From contig JAUXVD010000014.1 of NCBI GenBank assembly GCA_030684575.1, forward strand, positions 62,001 through 126,000: 64,000 nt of DNA. The letters run 5' to 3'. This document shows, piece after piece, positions 43,308 to 52,212 of the stretch (position 1 is its first letter; each line of letters starts with the position of its first letter). Source of the stretch: Nitrospirota bacterium (GTDB lineage: Bacteria; Nitrospirota; Nitrospiria; Nitrospirales; Nitrospiraceae). A program made the position numbers and the translations under genes. The notes below the pieces were generated by a model. It ran no database searches. It was given only the letters and a program-made list of their open reading frames with translations, and was not told where the DNA came from.

Positions 43308-45026
43308 GTGCCAGAATATCTCGCCCCAGGAGTCTATGTCGAAGAGACGAGTTTTCGAGCCAAGTCCATTGAAGGGGTCGGCACCAGCACGACGGGATTT
43401 GTCGGGCCGGCCCGTAAGGGACCCGTGGGCGGCACTCCGGAATTGCTCACCAGCTTTGGCGATTTCGAGCGTGTCTACGGCGGATTGGACAACCTGGAAT
43501 ACGGCATCAACTTTCTCGCCCATTCGGTCAGAGCCTATTTCGACAACGGCGGCTCGCGACTTTATGTCGCGAGGGTCTATATCGCTCCTGGTGGCGGGGA
43601 CGGCTTGGCCAGTTCTTCCGACATTGTGGCCAATGCCGATGCGACTCGCCGTGCACGGTGTGTGACCCGGTTTCCCGGGCAGGCGGGAAATGGGAGGGTC
43701 GCGATCCGGCTGCAAACCGCACCAGCCACCAAACGTACGATGAATGCCGCGCCGGCAGGCGCGATGGTTCGATCCGGCTCAGGCGGTGGGGTCGTGTTTC
43801 ATATCAAACAGAACGGTGCATGGGTGGATGGGGCTGCTGGAACGTTGGATTTGAGTGGGCTTGCCGACACGGCCGCTCCTAACGGAACGGCGGATTTTCT
43901 TAGTATGTCGGTTGTGGCGACGGATGGAGACGGCCATACCACCGGTTTTGATGAACTTGGGTTCGACCGTACACACCCGCGGTGGATCGGGAACGTCCTG
44001 TCGGCGACGCCCTCCCGCCGGAGCGATGCGTTGGAGCAATGGATTGCTATCGAGATCGGCGCTGCGGTTAGTGGTTTCGACTTGCGTGCCGGGCTCTTTG
44101 CCGGCGCCGATGTGTGGTCACAGGCATTGACCAACGGCGGCGACGGCACCGCTCCCAGTCAAGCTGCCTACGAAGCGGGGCTCAAAGAATTCGAGAAGAT
44201 CGAGGATCTTTCGATCGTGGCCGCACCAGGGTCGTCGGCCTATGCCGATGCGCAGGGGATTGTGGGAACGTTAATCAGTCATGCGGAGCGTTCACGTGCC
44301 TATCGCATTGCCGTCTTGGACACGCCGAACGGCAAGGCGGTGTCGGAGGCTCGGGAGATCAGGGGCCGCGTCGATTCGAAGTATGCCGCGCTCTATTATC
44401 CCTGGGTGGTGATCAATAATCCGTTGGCCCGTGTGGGCGATGCCAGCGTGCCGCATGAACTGGCGTTACCGCCGTCCGGGTTTGTCTGTGGCGTGTATGC
44501 ACGCAACGATGTCGAACGGGGTGTGCACAAGGCTCCGGCGAACGAGGTCGTGCGCGGCGCCCTTCGCTTCGAACGCGATGTGAATTTTGCAGAACAGGAA
44601 GTGCTCAATCCGTTGGGTGTCAATTGCCTGCGGTATCTCAGCGGGCGCGGCTATCGGGTATGGGGAGCTCGGACGGTGAGCTCCGATCCGGAATGGAAGT
44701 ACGTCAACGTGCGACGCTATATGAATTATGCCGAGTCCTCCATCGACCGTGGTACGCAGTGGGCGGTATTCGAGCCGAACGGCGAGCGGCTGTGGGCTAA
44801 TGTGCGCGAAACGGTCACGGCATTTCTCTACAACGAGTGGGTGAACGGCGCCTTATTGGGCGCGTCTGCAAAAGAAGCTTTTTTTGTGCGTTGCGATCGC
44901 AGCACGATGACGCAGAACGATATAGATAATGGCCGTTTGATTTGTTTGATCGGCGTCGCCGTGTTGAAGCCGGCGGAGTTCGTCATCTTCCGCATTGGAC
45001 AAAAGACCGCCGACGAGCGGAACTAA
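43308..45026 (+). CDS. Contractile tail sheath protein (Pvc2-like)
   Basis: Main sheath of the injection system, 572 residues. PEYLAPGVYVEETSFRAKSIEGVGTSTTGFVGPARKGP is the hallmark opening of phage and CIS sheaths (gp18 fold); the C-terminal core domain ends with FVRCDRSTMTQNDIDNGRLICLIGVAVLKPAEFVIF. Contraction of such sheaths drives the inner tube into a target. RBS AAAGGAGGAG sits 7 bases before the GTG start. Confidence 0.95.
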   Translation: MPEYLAPGVYVEETSFRAKSIEGVGTSTTGFVGPARKGPVGGTPELLTSFGDFERVYGGLDNLEYGINFLAHSVRAYFDNGGSRLYVARVYIAPGGGDGLASSSDIVANADATRRARCVTRFPGQAGNGRVAIRLQTAPATKRTMNAAPAGAMVRSGSGGGVVFHIKQNGAWVDGAAGTLDLSGLADTAAPNGTADFLSMSVVATDGDGHTTGFDELGFDRTHPRWIGNVLSATPSRRSDALEQWIAIEIGAAVSGFDLRAGLFAGADVWSQALTNGGDGTAPSQAAYEAGLKEFEKIEDLSIVAAPGSSAYADAQGIVGTLISHAERSRAYRIAVLDTPNGKAVSEAREIRGRVDSKYAALYYPWVVINNPLARVGDASVPHELALPPSGFVCGVYARNDVERGVHKAPANEVVRGALRFERDVNFAEQEVLNPLGVNCLRYLSGRGYRVWGARTVSSDPEWKYVNVRRYMNYAESSIDRGTQWAVFEPNGERLWANVRETVTAFLYNEWVNGALLGASAKEAFFVRCDRSTMTQNDIDNGRLICLIGVAVLKPAEFVIFRIGQKTADERN

Positions 45027-45047
45027 CCGGGACGAGGAGGACCAATC

Positions 45048-45497
45048 ATGGCAGCACGTACGACCCCCTATGGGGCATTTAATTTTATCGTGAACATCGA
45101 CGGACAAGAAGCGTTCGGCGGATTTTCAGACGTGTCCGGGTTGAGCACCGATATTACGGTGGCCGAATACAGAAACGGCAACGAGCGCGAGAACCATGTC
45201 CGGAAGGTTCCGGGGATGCACAAGGTGTCCGATGTGACCTTGAAACGGGGGATCGTCAACTCTACCGATCTGTGGTCTTGGGTCAACGATGTCCGGCAGA
45301 ACGGACCCTCTGCGAAACGAACGGTCGTGGTGACTATGTTGGATGAAGCACGGAAGCCGGTGATGGCTTGGTCGCTTTCGCGTGTGTTCCCGATGAAGTA
45401 TTCCGGACCGACGATGGCGGCAAAGGGCGGTGGGGATGTGGCCATGGAAGAGTTGGTGTTGTCGGTTGAGGGTTTGGAGTTCGAGCAAGTCGCCTAA
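45048..45497 (+). CDS. CIS inner tube protein (Pvc1/gp19-like)
   Basis: 149-residue tail tube protein of the T4 gp19/Hcp-like family. AFNFIVNIDGQEAFGGFSDVSGLSTDITVAEYRNGNE and KVSDVTLKRGIVNSTDLWSWVNDV are characteristic. It follows the sheath by 21 bases after GACGAGGAGG. It stacks in hexameric rings inside the sheath. Confidence 0.95.
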   Translation: MAARTTPYGAFNFIVNIDGQEAFGGFSDVSGLSTDITVAEYRNGNERENHVRKVPGMHKVSDVTLKRGIVNSTDLWSWVNDVRQNGPSAKRTVVVTMLDEARKPVMAWSLSRVFPMKYSGPTMAAKGGGDVAMEELVLSVEGLEFEQVA

Positions 45498-45556
45498 CTG
45501 ACTGCTGAACCGCCTCGTTGCGAGGCTTCCCTGGTGGCCGAGTGGGATGGGGCAAG

Positions 45557-47128
45557 ATGAACGGCATTCAGTTTGAAGAACAGACTCCCGTGGTTGCCGT
45601 TGATCCGAATCGGGCGGACATTGCCTGTTTTATCGGCTTTGTCGCCCGGCGAGACGGATCTGCGCTGCCGCGTTTTATTCGTGACTGGATGAGCGAATAC
45701 GGGTGGACGTCCGCGCAGCTTGGGCGACCGGGGTTCGATGCTGAGGCCTTGGAGGACGTACCGGTTCCTATCGACTCCTGGGAACTCTTCGACCGATTGT
45801 TTCGGTGGGACCGTCGTACAGGCGAGTCGAGCGGGGTCACGTATCTCGGTGCGTCCGTTCGTTCGTTTTTTGCCCAAGGAGGCCGCAAATGCTACGTGGT
45901 CCGGGTGGGTAATCCTTGGGAGGGAGGCCTGACAAGGTCTGCCCGTCTCTTGCGTCTGAACGACGTGATTCCGGGGTGGACAGCTGGTCAGGTGAGCTGC
46001 ACTCCGTTGGCACGCACGAGTTGGAAAGGGGTGGGGCATCTCTTCGGATTGCCTGAAGTATCGTACCTCTGTCTGCCGGACTTGGCCGAGGTCTTTGCCG
46101 TCGATTCGGACCAGGTTACGGCTCCCGAATTGCCCAGGCTGCCGGAGCAGTTTGTCGAATGTGGCACTGAACCGGCCGATCCGGTCGCAGGGGAACTGGT
46201 GCGATGGACGAGCGCACCCCGGTGCGATGAGGCTGCGGCGCGTGAATGGGCCACGGCCGTGAATCTATTAGGGGGAATGATTGCCAGATGGAAGCGGGAG
46301 GTGCAGCTCGTGTTGGCTTTGCCGTTGCCGAAAGCGGGAACACCACTCGAACGGGATTGCCATGAATGGTTAAGCGATCAGGTCGACGGCATCCTTGATG
46401 CCGGGTTAGTGGAATCCAATCGACCTGGAGTGGCCAGCGCGTTCGTTCAATTGGCCTTCCCGTGGGTCCAGACCCTGGGATCCAATGCCCTTCCTGAGCG
46501 ATTGGAAAGTCCGGATGGAGTCTTAGCCGGAGTGCTCGCTCGAAACGCCCTCATGCGGGGCAGTTTTCACAGTGCAGCGGGGTTGGCGCTCGTCGAAGTG
46601 TCGAGGGTATGGCCTGGATGGGGGCCGGAGCAATTCGATCGCCCCGCCCGCCATGCGGGGGAACGTGGGACGCGTCAGCGATCGATGGCGGAGCGCGTAT
46701 CGATTCTCGGACAGACCCCACGGGGATTTTTCTTGTTGTCCGACGTGACGACCAGTCTCGACGAAGGGTATCGGCCTGCCTGCGTGAATCGGTTGGTCAC
46801 GGCCATCGTCCGAGCGGCTCGCCTTGCCGGAGAAGATCTGGTGTTCGAGTCGTCCGGAGAAGCCCTGTGGGGCAGGATCCGTGAACAGTTGCAACGGTTG
46901 CTGGCCGGACTATATCACGACGGAGCGTTGCGCGGTGCCACTCCAGACGAGGCATACCACGTGCGCTGCGATCGCAGCACGATGAGCCAGAACGATCTGG
47001 ATGCTGGGCGAGTGATCGTGACGGTGCAGTTTCAAGCGGCTGTGCCGATTGAACGGATTACGGTCGTGCTGGGGATGCACGAGGGCGGTCAAGTGTCTGT
47101 TCTCTCTTCCGACCGCGGGACCGCATGA
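45557..47128 (+). CDS. Second, divergent sheath protein (Pvc3/4-like)
   Basis: 523 residues from the ATG at 45557. The C-terminal domain is clearly sheath (YHVRCDRSTMSQNDLDAGRVIVTVQFQAAVPIERITVVL), matching the main sheath at VRCDRSTMxQNDxDxGR. The N-terminus lacks the PGVYVEE signature, reading GIQFEEQTPVVAVDPNRADIACFIGFVARR. Pvc/Afp systems carry extra sheath isoforms near the baseplate; this is probably such an adapter. Confidence 0.9.
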   Translation: MNGIQFEEQTPVVAVDPNRADIACFIGFVARRDGSALPRFIRDWMSEYGWTSAQLGRPGFDAEALEDVPVPIDSWELFDRLFRWDRRTGESSGVTYLGASVRSFFAQGGRKCYVVRVGNPWEGGLTRSARLLRLNDVIPGWTAGQVSCTPLARTSWKGVGHLFGLPEVSYLCLPDLAEVFAVDSDQVTAPELPRLPEQFVECGTEPADPVAGELVRWTSAPRCDEAAAREWATAVNLLGGMIARWKREVQLVLALPLPKAGTPLERDCHEWLSDQVDGILDAGLVESNRPGVASAFVQLAFPWVQTLGSNALPERLESPDGVLAGVLARNALMRGSFHSAAGLALVEVSRVWPGWGPEQFDRPARHAGERGTRQRSMAERVSILGQTPRGFFLLSDVTTSLDEGYRPACVNRLVTAIVRAARLAGEDLVFESSGEALWGRIREQLQRLLAGLYHDGALRGATPDEAYHVRCDRSTMSQNDLDAGRVIVTVQFQAAVPIERITVVLGMHEGGQVSVLSSDRGTA

Positions 47129-47164
47129 CGGGGTGTTGGCGATGAAGGGCAATGGGTAAGTAGC

Positions 47165-47644
47165 ATGGCGACGATTTCCATTCAGGACCCGCTCAGTCCA
47201 TTTCGTTTCCATATTTCATTTTCGGAGGAGCCACTCGGTGGCGGCAACACCGCTGTCCTGTCGTCGCTCGATGGAGGGTTCGCCGAATGTACGGGATTGG
47301 AAGCGACGATGGAGCCGGTCGTCATCAAGGAAGGAGGAAGAAATTATGGCGCGGCGCAGCGCGTCGGGCCGGTAAGTTTTGCCACGGTGGTACTCCGGCG
47401 CGGCATGCTCCGCAGTCAACATCTCTGGCAGTGGTTTGCCATGGTCACGCAGGGAGGCGCCTATGCCCATCGACTCTCGCTGGCCATCGTTATGCTGGAT
47501 CATGCCGGGGAGCCGGCGGTGACGTGGGTACTTCGTCATGCGATGCCCGTGAAGTTCAAGACCGCCGACTTGAACGCAAAGGCGTCGGAAGTGGGGATCG
47601 AAGAACTACATGTCGTCCACGAAGGGCTGGAGTTCGTATCGTAA
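47165..47644 (+). CDS. Second tube protein / tube initiator (Pvc5-like)
   Basis: 159-residue tube-fold paralogue (FRFHISFSEEP..., ECTGLEATMEPVVIKEGGRNYG, VVLRRGMLRSQHLWQWFAMVTQGG). Of the two tube genes, this one is next to the adaptor and spike genes, suiting a role as the ring joining tube to spike. Confidence 0.88.
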   Translation: MATISIQDPLSPFRFHISFSEEPLGGGNTAVLSSLDGGFAECTGLEATMEPVVIKEGGRNYGAAQRVGPVSFATVVLRRGMLRSQHLWQWFAMVTQGGAYAHRLSLAIVMLDHAGEPAVTWVLRHAMPVKFKTADLNAKASEVGIEELHVVHEGLEFVS

Positions 47645-47662
47645 CTGGAAGGTCGTGCCACG

Positions 47663-48706
47663 ATGAGTGACGCACAACGAGTTCAGAAAGCCGTCTTTAC
47701 GCCTCAAAGCGGGCCTCAGCAGGGGCAGGCGATCACGGTACATTTCAATCCCACCTCGCTGCAACTCTCGATTGCCAATACCTTGGGCACCAGCGGCGAG
47801 TCGGGGGATACCAAACAGTATGTGACCGGAAGTTCGTCCACTCTGACGATGGAGCTGACGTTCGATACGACGGATGCAGGGACGGATGTGCGGGTAGCGA
47901 CACAACGGATTGCCTCGCTCATGGAACCGGACGAACAGCGAATACCCGCCATCGTGCGATTCGAGTGGGGGACTTTCGTGTTTCAAGGGATGGTGCAGTC
48001 GTACCAGGAGACGATCGATTATTTTGCGCCGTCCGGTGTTCCGCTACGCGCCAAGGTCAATATGGGCATGGCCCGGCAGGATGTGGTGTTTGCCGAGGAT
48101 GGAGCGGGCTCTGGAGCGGGAGCAGGCAGTGGGGATGGGGCTGTGTTGTCGCTTTCAGCCAGTGCTGGTGTGACGGGGATCTCGGCTATGGCCGGTGTTG
48201 GAGACGTTGGCCGGGGATTGGGCGCTGCGAACGGCTTGGAGACGTTACGGTTTACGAGTGGACCGATTTCGCTCAATGCCTCGATTTCACTCGGTGGGCC
48301 TGTGGCCTTTGCATCGGGTGGGATGGGGATTGGCCTGGGCCTCAGCGGAGGCATCGGTACTGGTGGCGGCGCCGGTGTGGGCATTGGCGTGAGTGGCGGT
48401 ATCGGAATCTCAGGGGGCATAGGGGCCGGTGTTGGAGTGTCTATCGGAGGATCTGCCTCTGCCGGAGTATCGGCAAGCCAGGGCGCCTTTGCGGGGCTGC
48501 GCATGACGCCGTCTGGCGGATCGTTGCGCCCTGTGCTGAATCCTCGACCATTGTTTCCACAGAGTGATTCCGTGGGGCTGGCAACCGATCAGGGCGCGCA
48601 ATTCGGGGTGGGAGGCCGAGCTAAGTTGGACGGATCTGCCAGTTTGAGCGCCGATGTCGGGGTGAATGCCAGCTTAGCGTCCAAGATACGATTTGATGAG
48701 AGGTAG
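47663..48706 (+). CDS. Pvc7-like CIS tube adaptor with a Gly-rich C-terminal tail
   Basis: The first 150 or so residues (AVFTPQSGPQQGQAITVHFNPTSLQLSIANTLG, MELTFDTTDAGTDVR, PAIVRFEWGTFVFQGMVQSYQETIDYFAPSGVPLRAKVNM) match the CIS tube / LysM-adaptor N-domain that links tube to hub. The usual C-terminal LysM is not recognisable: residues about 150-340 are Gly/Ser/Ala/Val-rich with short repeats (GVSGGIGISGGIGAGVGVSIGGS). The tail is low-complexity and may be flexible or amphipathic. 347 residues. Confidence 0.85.
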   Translation: MSDAQRVQKAVFTPQSGPQQGQAITVHFNPTSLQLSIANTLGTSGESGDTKQYVTGSSSTLTMELTFDTTDAGTDVRVATQRIASLMEPDEQRIPAIVRFEWGTFVFQGMVQSYQETIDYFAPSGVPLRAKVNMGMARQDVVFAEDGAGSGAGAGSGDGAVLSLSASAGVTGISAMAGVGDVGRGLGAANGLETLRFTSGPISLNASISLGGPVAFASGGMGIGLGLSGGIGTGGGAGVGIGVSGGIGISGGIGAGVGVSIGGSASAGVSASQGAFAGLRMTPSGGSLRPVLNPRPLFPQSDSVGLATDQGAQFGVGGRAKLDGSASLSADVGVNASLASKIRFDER

Positions 48707-48709
48707 CAT

Positions 48710-48868
48710 ATGGCGGTCGTGATCGATGAAGTCATTGCGGATGTGCAGTCGGAATCGCCGGCTTCGGAGGGACAACTTTCGGCGGCGACGCCCCGGCAAC
48801 CTCGTGTGGATGTTGCCATGGAATTGCGACGACTGGCGTCCCGTGCCGCGAGAATACATGCCGACTAG
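48710..48868 (+). CDS. 52-residue small CIS protein
   Basis: An ATG at 48710 preceded by AGAGG opens a 52-residue frame (MAVVIDEVIADVQSESPASE..., ending ASRAARIHAD). Position and form recall the tiny proteins (DUF5908/Pvc6-type) found beside the adaptor gene in CIS loci. The N-terminal MAVVIDEVIADV and C-terminal basic helix (VDVAMELRRLASRAARI) are the features. The role is unknown, perhaps an assembly aid. Confidence 0.65.
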   Translation: MAVVIDEVIADVQSESPASEGQLSAATPRQPRVDVAMELRRLASRAARIHAD

Positions 48869-48938
48869 CAACGTACGGCCACGTTCTGCTTGTGAGTCCG
48901 ATCCGTCAGGGAAGAGATGACGATGAGGGGGCCGTCCT

Positions 48939-50027
48939 ATGGGTGAACGTCCAATCAGCCACACAGCGGTCTATAGCGCGAGACCGACGGTCCAGATCGA
49001 CCAGCAGTCATATGCCAAAGTGTCCGAGCTGTTGATCGGGATGGATATGACCGAGCAAGAGGGCGGGCTTTCCACATTGCAATTGCGGCTCAGCAACGTG
49101 GCGAGCGATCCGGGCGGCGGTGCGTCGTTTGGATTTGAGGATGGGGCCATTGTGACGCTGGGAAAATCGATTTCCGTCCATGCAGGGCCAATGTCGTCGC
49201 CGACCGAGATATTTCGAGGCACGATCATGGGGCTGGAAGCGGAGTTTCGGGAAGAGGGCCCTCCAGAGTTGGTGATCTTGGCAGAGGATGCCGCTCAGCA
49301 GGCACGTATGGCTCGGCGCACAAAGACGTATGACGATATGTCGCTTGCTGACTTGGGGCAGACAGTGGCCGATCGGCTCGGGCTTCAACCGGTGGTGACG
49401 GGTTTGACCGATAGGGTCGGAACCTGGGTGCAGTTTAACGAGAGTGATTTGGCATTTTTGCGCCGGGTAATGGAGCGTTACGACGGGGACGTGCAGGTGG
49501 TTGGAGACGAACTGCATTTGTCTCCGCGTCGGGATGTTCAGCGAGGGACCGTTGAGTTGCGTTTGTATGGCCAGCTCCGTAGCGCTCGTGTGCTGGTTGA
49601 TCTGGCGCATCAAGTGACCAAGGCAACCGTCGCAGGGTGGGACGTCGTGCAAGGCTCTCGACTGACGGCAGAGAGTACCGGAGCGAATCCTGGGCCGGGG
49701 ACTGGGACCACCGGGACAGAGATGTTGGCGCAGGCGGCGATCGATCGGGCGCAGCACATTGGACATGTGGCGGTGCGAACGCAGGACGAAGCGCAAGCCG
49801 TTGTGGACAGTGCGTTCGACCAACGGGCTCGACGGTTTGTCTGTCTGGAAGGCATGGCAGAGGGTAACCCGGAAATTCGTGTGGGTACGCAGGTGACCAT
49901 CAGCGGGATGGGGCCGCGGTTCAGCAATACCTATTATGTGACGAGGGCCAGCCATCGTTTCGATATGGAAGTGGGATATCGCACGCAGTTCGAAGCCGAA
50001 TGTGCCTATTGGGGAGGGCAGGCATGA
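48939..50027 (+). CDS. Spike hub protein, gp27-like (N-terminal half of a Pvc8/VgrG)
   Basis: 362-residue hub: LIGMDMTEQEGGLSTLQLRLSNV, TIMGLEAEFREEGPPELVILAEDAAQQARMARRTKTYDDMSLADLGQTVADRLGL and WVQFNESDLAFLRRVMERYDGDVQVVGDELHLSPR are the gp27/VgrG hub signature. In Pvc8 this domain is fused to the needle; here the needle is a separate gene whose ATG overlaps this TGA (ATGA). Confidence 0.92.
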   Translation: MGERPISHTAVYSARPTVQIDQQSYAKVSELLIGMDMTEQEGGLSTLQLRLSNVASDPGGGASFGFEDGAIVTLGKSISVHAGPMSSPTEIFRGTIMGLEAEFREEGPPELVILAEDAAQQARMARRTKTYDDMSLADLGQTVADRLGLQPVVTGLTDRVGTWVQFNESDLAFLRRVMERYDGDVQVVGDELHLSPRRDVQRGTVELRLYGQLRSARVLVDLAHQVTKATVAGWDVVQGSRLTAESTGANPGPGTGTTGTEMLAQAAIDRAQHIGHVAVRTQDEAQAVVDSAFDQRARRFVCLEGMAEGNPEIRVGTQVTISGMGPRFSNTYYVTRASHRFDMEVGYRTQFEAECAYWGGQA

Positions 50028-50713
50028 CGGTCGGGAACCGATTCGATGCGCCGGTCGTAGCCTGGACCTCCAGCTATCTGGCAGAAGTGGTCTCGGTCGA
50101 AGATCCAGACCGGCTGACGCGGGTGCAGATTCGTCTACTCAACTGCGATGGGCTTGATGATCAGGATGGGCCTCTGTGGGCGCGAGTGGCCGTGCCCTTT
50201 GCAGGGGCCAACCGGGGCGCATTCTTTCTGCCCGATGTCGGGGACGAAGTGTTGGTGATATTTCTGAACGGCGACCCGCGATTTCCCATGGTGGTGGGAG
50301 GATTATGGAACGGCCACGATGAGGCGCCGGATTCCTTGCCGGGTGACCGTGTCGATCGGTGGACCATTACAGGGAAAGCCGGCACGAAGATCTCCATCGT
50401 CGAAGAGCGGAACGGCCATGAAAAGATCGTCTTCCACACTCCCGCAGGAGTCACGGGCACGTTGACAGACGAGGCGGGCGGAAAGATCAAGCTGGAGGCT
50501 GCCGGGAATACGATCACGATGGATACGAGTGGTGTCAGTATTCAAGCTGCGGCGACGGTGTCGGTGCAGGCTAGCCAGGTGGAAGTCACTGCGGGCATGG
50601 TGACGGTCAATGCTGGGATGTCCAAATTCTCCGGTGTCGTTCAGTGCGATACGCTGATCACCAATACGGTGGTCTCTGCCATGTATACGCCGGGAGCGGG
50701 CAACGTATGGTAA
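50024..50713 (+). CDS. Spike needle protein, gp5/gpV-like OB-fold and beta-helix
   Basis: 229 residues. The OB-fold (LAEVVSVEDPDRLTRVQIRLL, LWARVAVPFAGANRGAFFLPDVGDEVLVIFLNGDPRFPMVVGGLWNG) is the gp5/VgrG domain; the rest (IVEERNGHEKIVFHTPAGV..., ITMDTSGVSIQAAATVSVQASQVEVTAG) is a repetitive beta-helix needle. No lysozyme domain. It ends without an obvious tip domain, so a separate PAAR cap would be expected. Confidence 0.92.
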   Translation: MTVGNRFDAPVVAWTSSYLAEVVSVEDPDRLTRVQIRLLNCDGLDDQDGPLWARVAVPFAGANRGAFFLPDVGDEVLVIFLNGDPRFPMVVGGLWNGHDEAPDSLPGDRVDRWTITGKAGTKISIVEERNGHEKIVFHTPAGVTGTLTDEAGGKIKLEAAGNTITMDTSGVSIQAAATVSVQASQVEVTAGMVTVNAGMSKFSGVVQCDTLITNTVVSAMYTPGAGNVW

Positions 50714-52212
50714 CGCACGAGATTAGTATTCAAGGCGTCGGCGCGGCATCCGCGGCCGGTCCGGTGATCTTGGAGCGGACGGAACAAGATTTTCTGCCTG
50801 CCGTCTTGGCTCGATTGTCGCGTGAGCAGGGATTGGCGGACGTAATGGCATCCGTGGCCAGGACTCGCGATGCCAACGGCGTGTTGAAACTATTTCAACC
50901 GATTCACCGCACCTTTCATCTCGCCCTGTTGGATACGTCATGCCTGACCTTTGGACGGCCTCGGCTGGATCCCACAAAGATTGCCGGGGCCGGTTTGGTC
51001 GTCCGGCGCATGTCGACGAACGGCGCGGGTGGAGAAGTGCGGGAAGCCTGGATGCAGGAGGATCGGCACTTTCGAGGGTGGGTACCGTTTTCCACTGCAG
51101 AAGGCGAGTCGCGTGACCCGGAGCCGACTTTCCGTCGTCCGGAGTTGTTGTCCGGGCATCGTGAGATCAATCGGCTGTTAGCGATTCAATCCGGTCTTGC
51201 CGCCACCCTCCGTGAGCAGCAGGCGCCGTTGTTCGTGGCGCCACCGGATATCTGTCGTGCGACTGGGCGAACGCTGCTGTACGGCGTGATTCCGGTGACC
51301 AGTTCAGAGATGACGGAGTCGCCGACATTCCCTCCCTTCACCGACCAGGATCTCGTGGGGCACCTTCACCGATACCTGACCGTCGGTGGGGCGCGACCCT
51401 TTCCCTTCGCCGGGCTTCCCTTGAGGGCATTGGATCCTGACGATTCGGCGTTGGGAGATTTCATGTTGCTCCTGAAGCAGCTCGCCATCGAGTTCGATGT
51501 CTTCGGAGAGACGCCGGCGGCCCAGGCCATTTTCTCGGGGCTCAACAGCATTGTATTGACTAGGACGAAGGGAACGATCCAGGCGGGGGATTTTCTGAAA
51601 GCTGCATCGACAGTCTTGCTGGAGCGGGATCTTTCCGGCCCGGCGCCGTCACAGACCATGCCAAGCGAGTGGCCGAAGATGACCGAGTCGCAGGCTTCGA
51701 TGTTAGCGAAGTTGGTGCTCGGGACGATGCAAACGCGTCTCGCTCAGGTTGCGGGAGGACAAGGGCGCTTTGGTGAGGAGGGACGCCGGTATCGCGTGCG
51801 CGCGTTTGTTCGCGTGCAACACGGCGATGGCTGTCCTCCCGAGACGGTGTGGAGCGACTATAGCGAACCCTTCACGATTGCACCCTGGTACGACAACAAT
51901 GGGGCGCCTCCCGTGCAAATTGCTTTGCCGGACGTCACCAAGGATTTTCTCAAGAAGATGAAGCCGAACGTCGCCTTTGCCTTGCCCGAAGGACTCTTCA
52001 ATTTGTTGCAGGGCGATGCCAAAAAACTTGCTGATGGGAAAGGCGGAAGCACGAATCCAAAATTGGGCATCCAGTGGCTCTGTAGCTTCAGTATCCCCTT
52101 GATCACCATCTGCGCGTTTATCGTGCTGAACATCTTCTTGCAGTTGTTCAACATTGTGTTTCAGTGGTTGCTGTACATCAAGATCTGCATACCGATTCCG
52201 GGGAGGAAATAA
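50707..52212 (+). CDS. CIS protein with C-terminal membrane segment
   Basis: 501 residues from the ATG at 50707 inside the end of the needle gene. The N-terminal 440 residues are of unknown fold, with an Fn-like stretch (YRVRAFVRVQHGDGCPPETVWSDYSEPFTIAPWYD). The last 45 residues hold a long hydrophobic stretch (IPLITICAFIVLNIFLQLFNIVFQWLLYIKICIPI) predicted to cross or enter a membrane. The position between spike and gp25 wedge suggests a baseplate-proximal anchor. Not assignable to a Pvc number. Confidence 0.7.
   Translation: MVTHEISIQGVGAASAAGPVILERTEQDFLPAVLARLSREQGLADVMASVARTRDANGVLKLFQPIHRTFHLALLDTSCLTFGRPRLDPTKIAGAGLVVRRMSTNGAGGEVREAWMQEDRHFRGWVPFSTAEGESRDPEPTFRRPELLSGHREINRLLAIQSGLAATLREQQAPLFVAPPDICRATGRTLLYGVIPVTSSEMTESPTFPPFTDQDLVGHLHRYLTVGGARPFPFAGLPLRALDPDDSALGDFMLLLKQLAIEFDVFGETPAAQAIFSGLNSIVLTRTKGTIQAGDFLKAASTVLLERDLSGPAPSQTMPSEWPKMTESQASMLAKLVLGTMQTRLAQVAGGQGRFGEEGRRYRVRAFVRVQHGDGCPPETVWSDYSEPFTIAPWYDNNGAPPVQIALPDVTKDFLKKMKPNVAFALPEGLFNLLQGDAKKLADGKGGSTNPKLGIQWLCSFSIPLITICAFIVLNIFLQLFNIVFQWLLYIKICIPIPGRK

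Noticed and set aside
48019-48504. Pro/Ala-rich minus-strand frame opposite the Gly-rich adaptor tail
   Set aside because: A shadow of the GC-rich repeat on the other strand.
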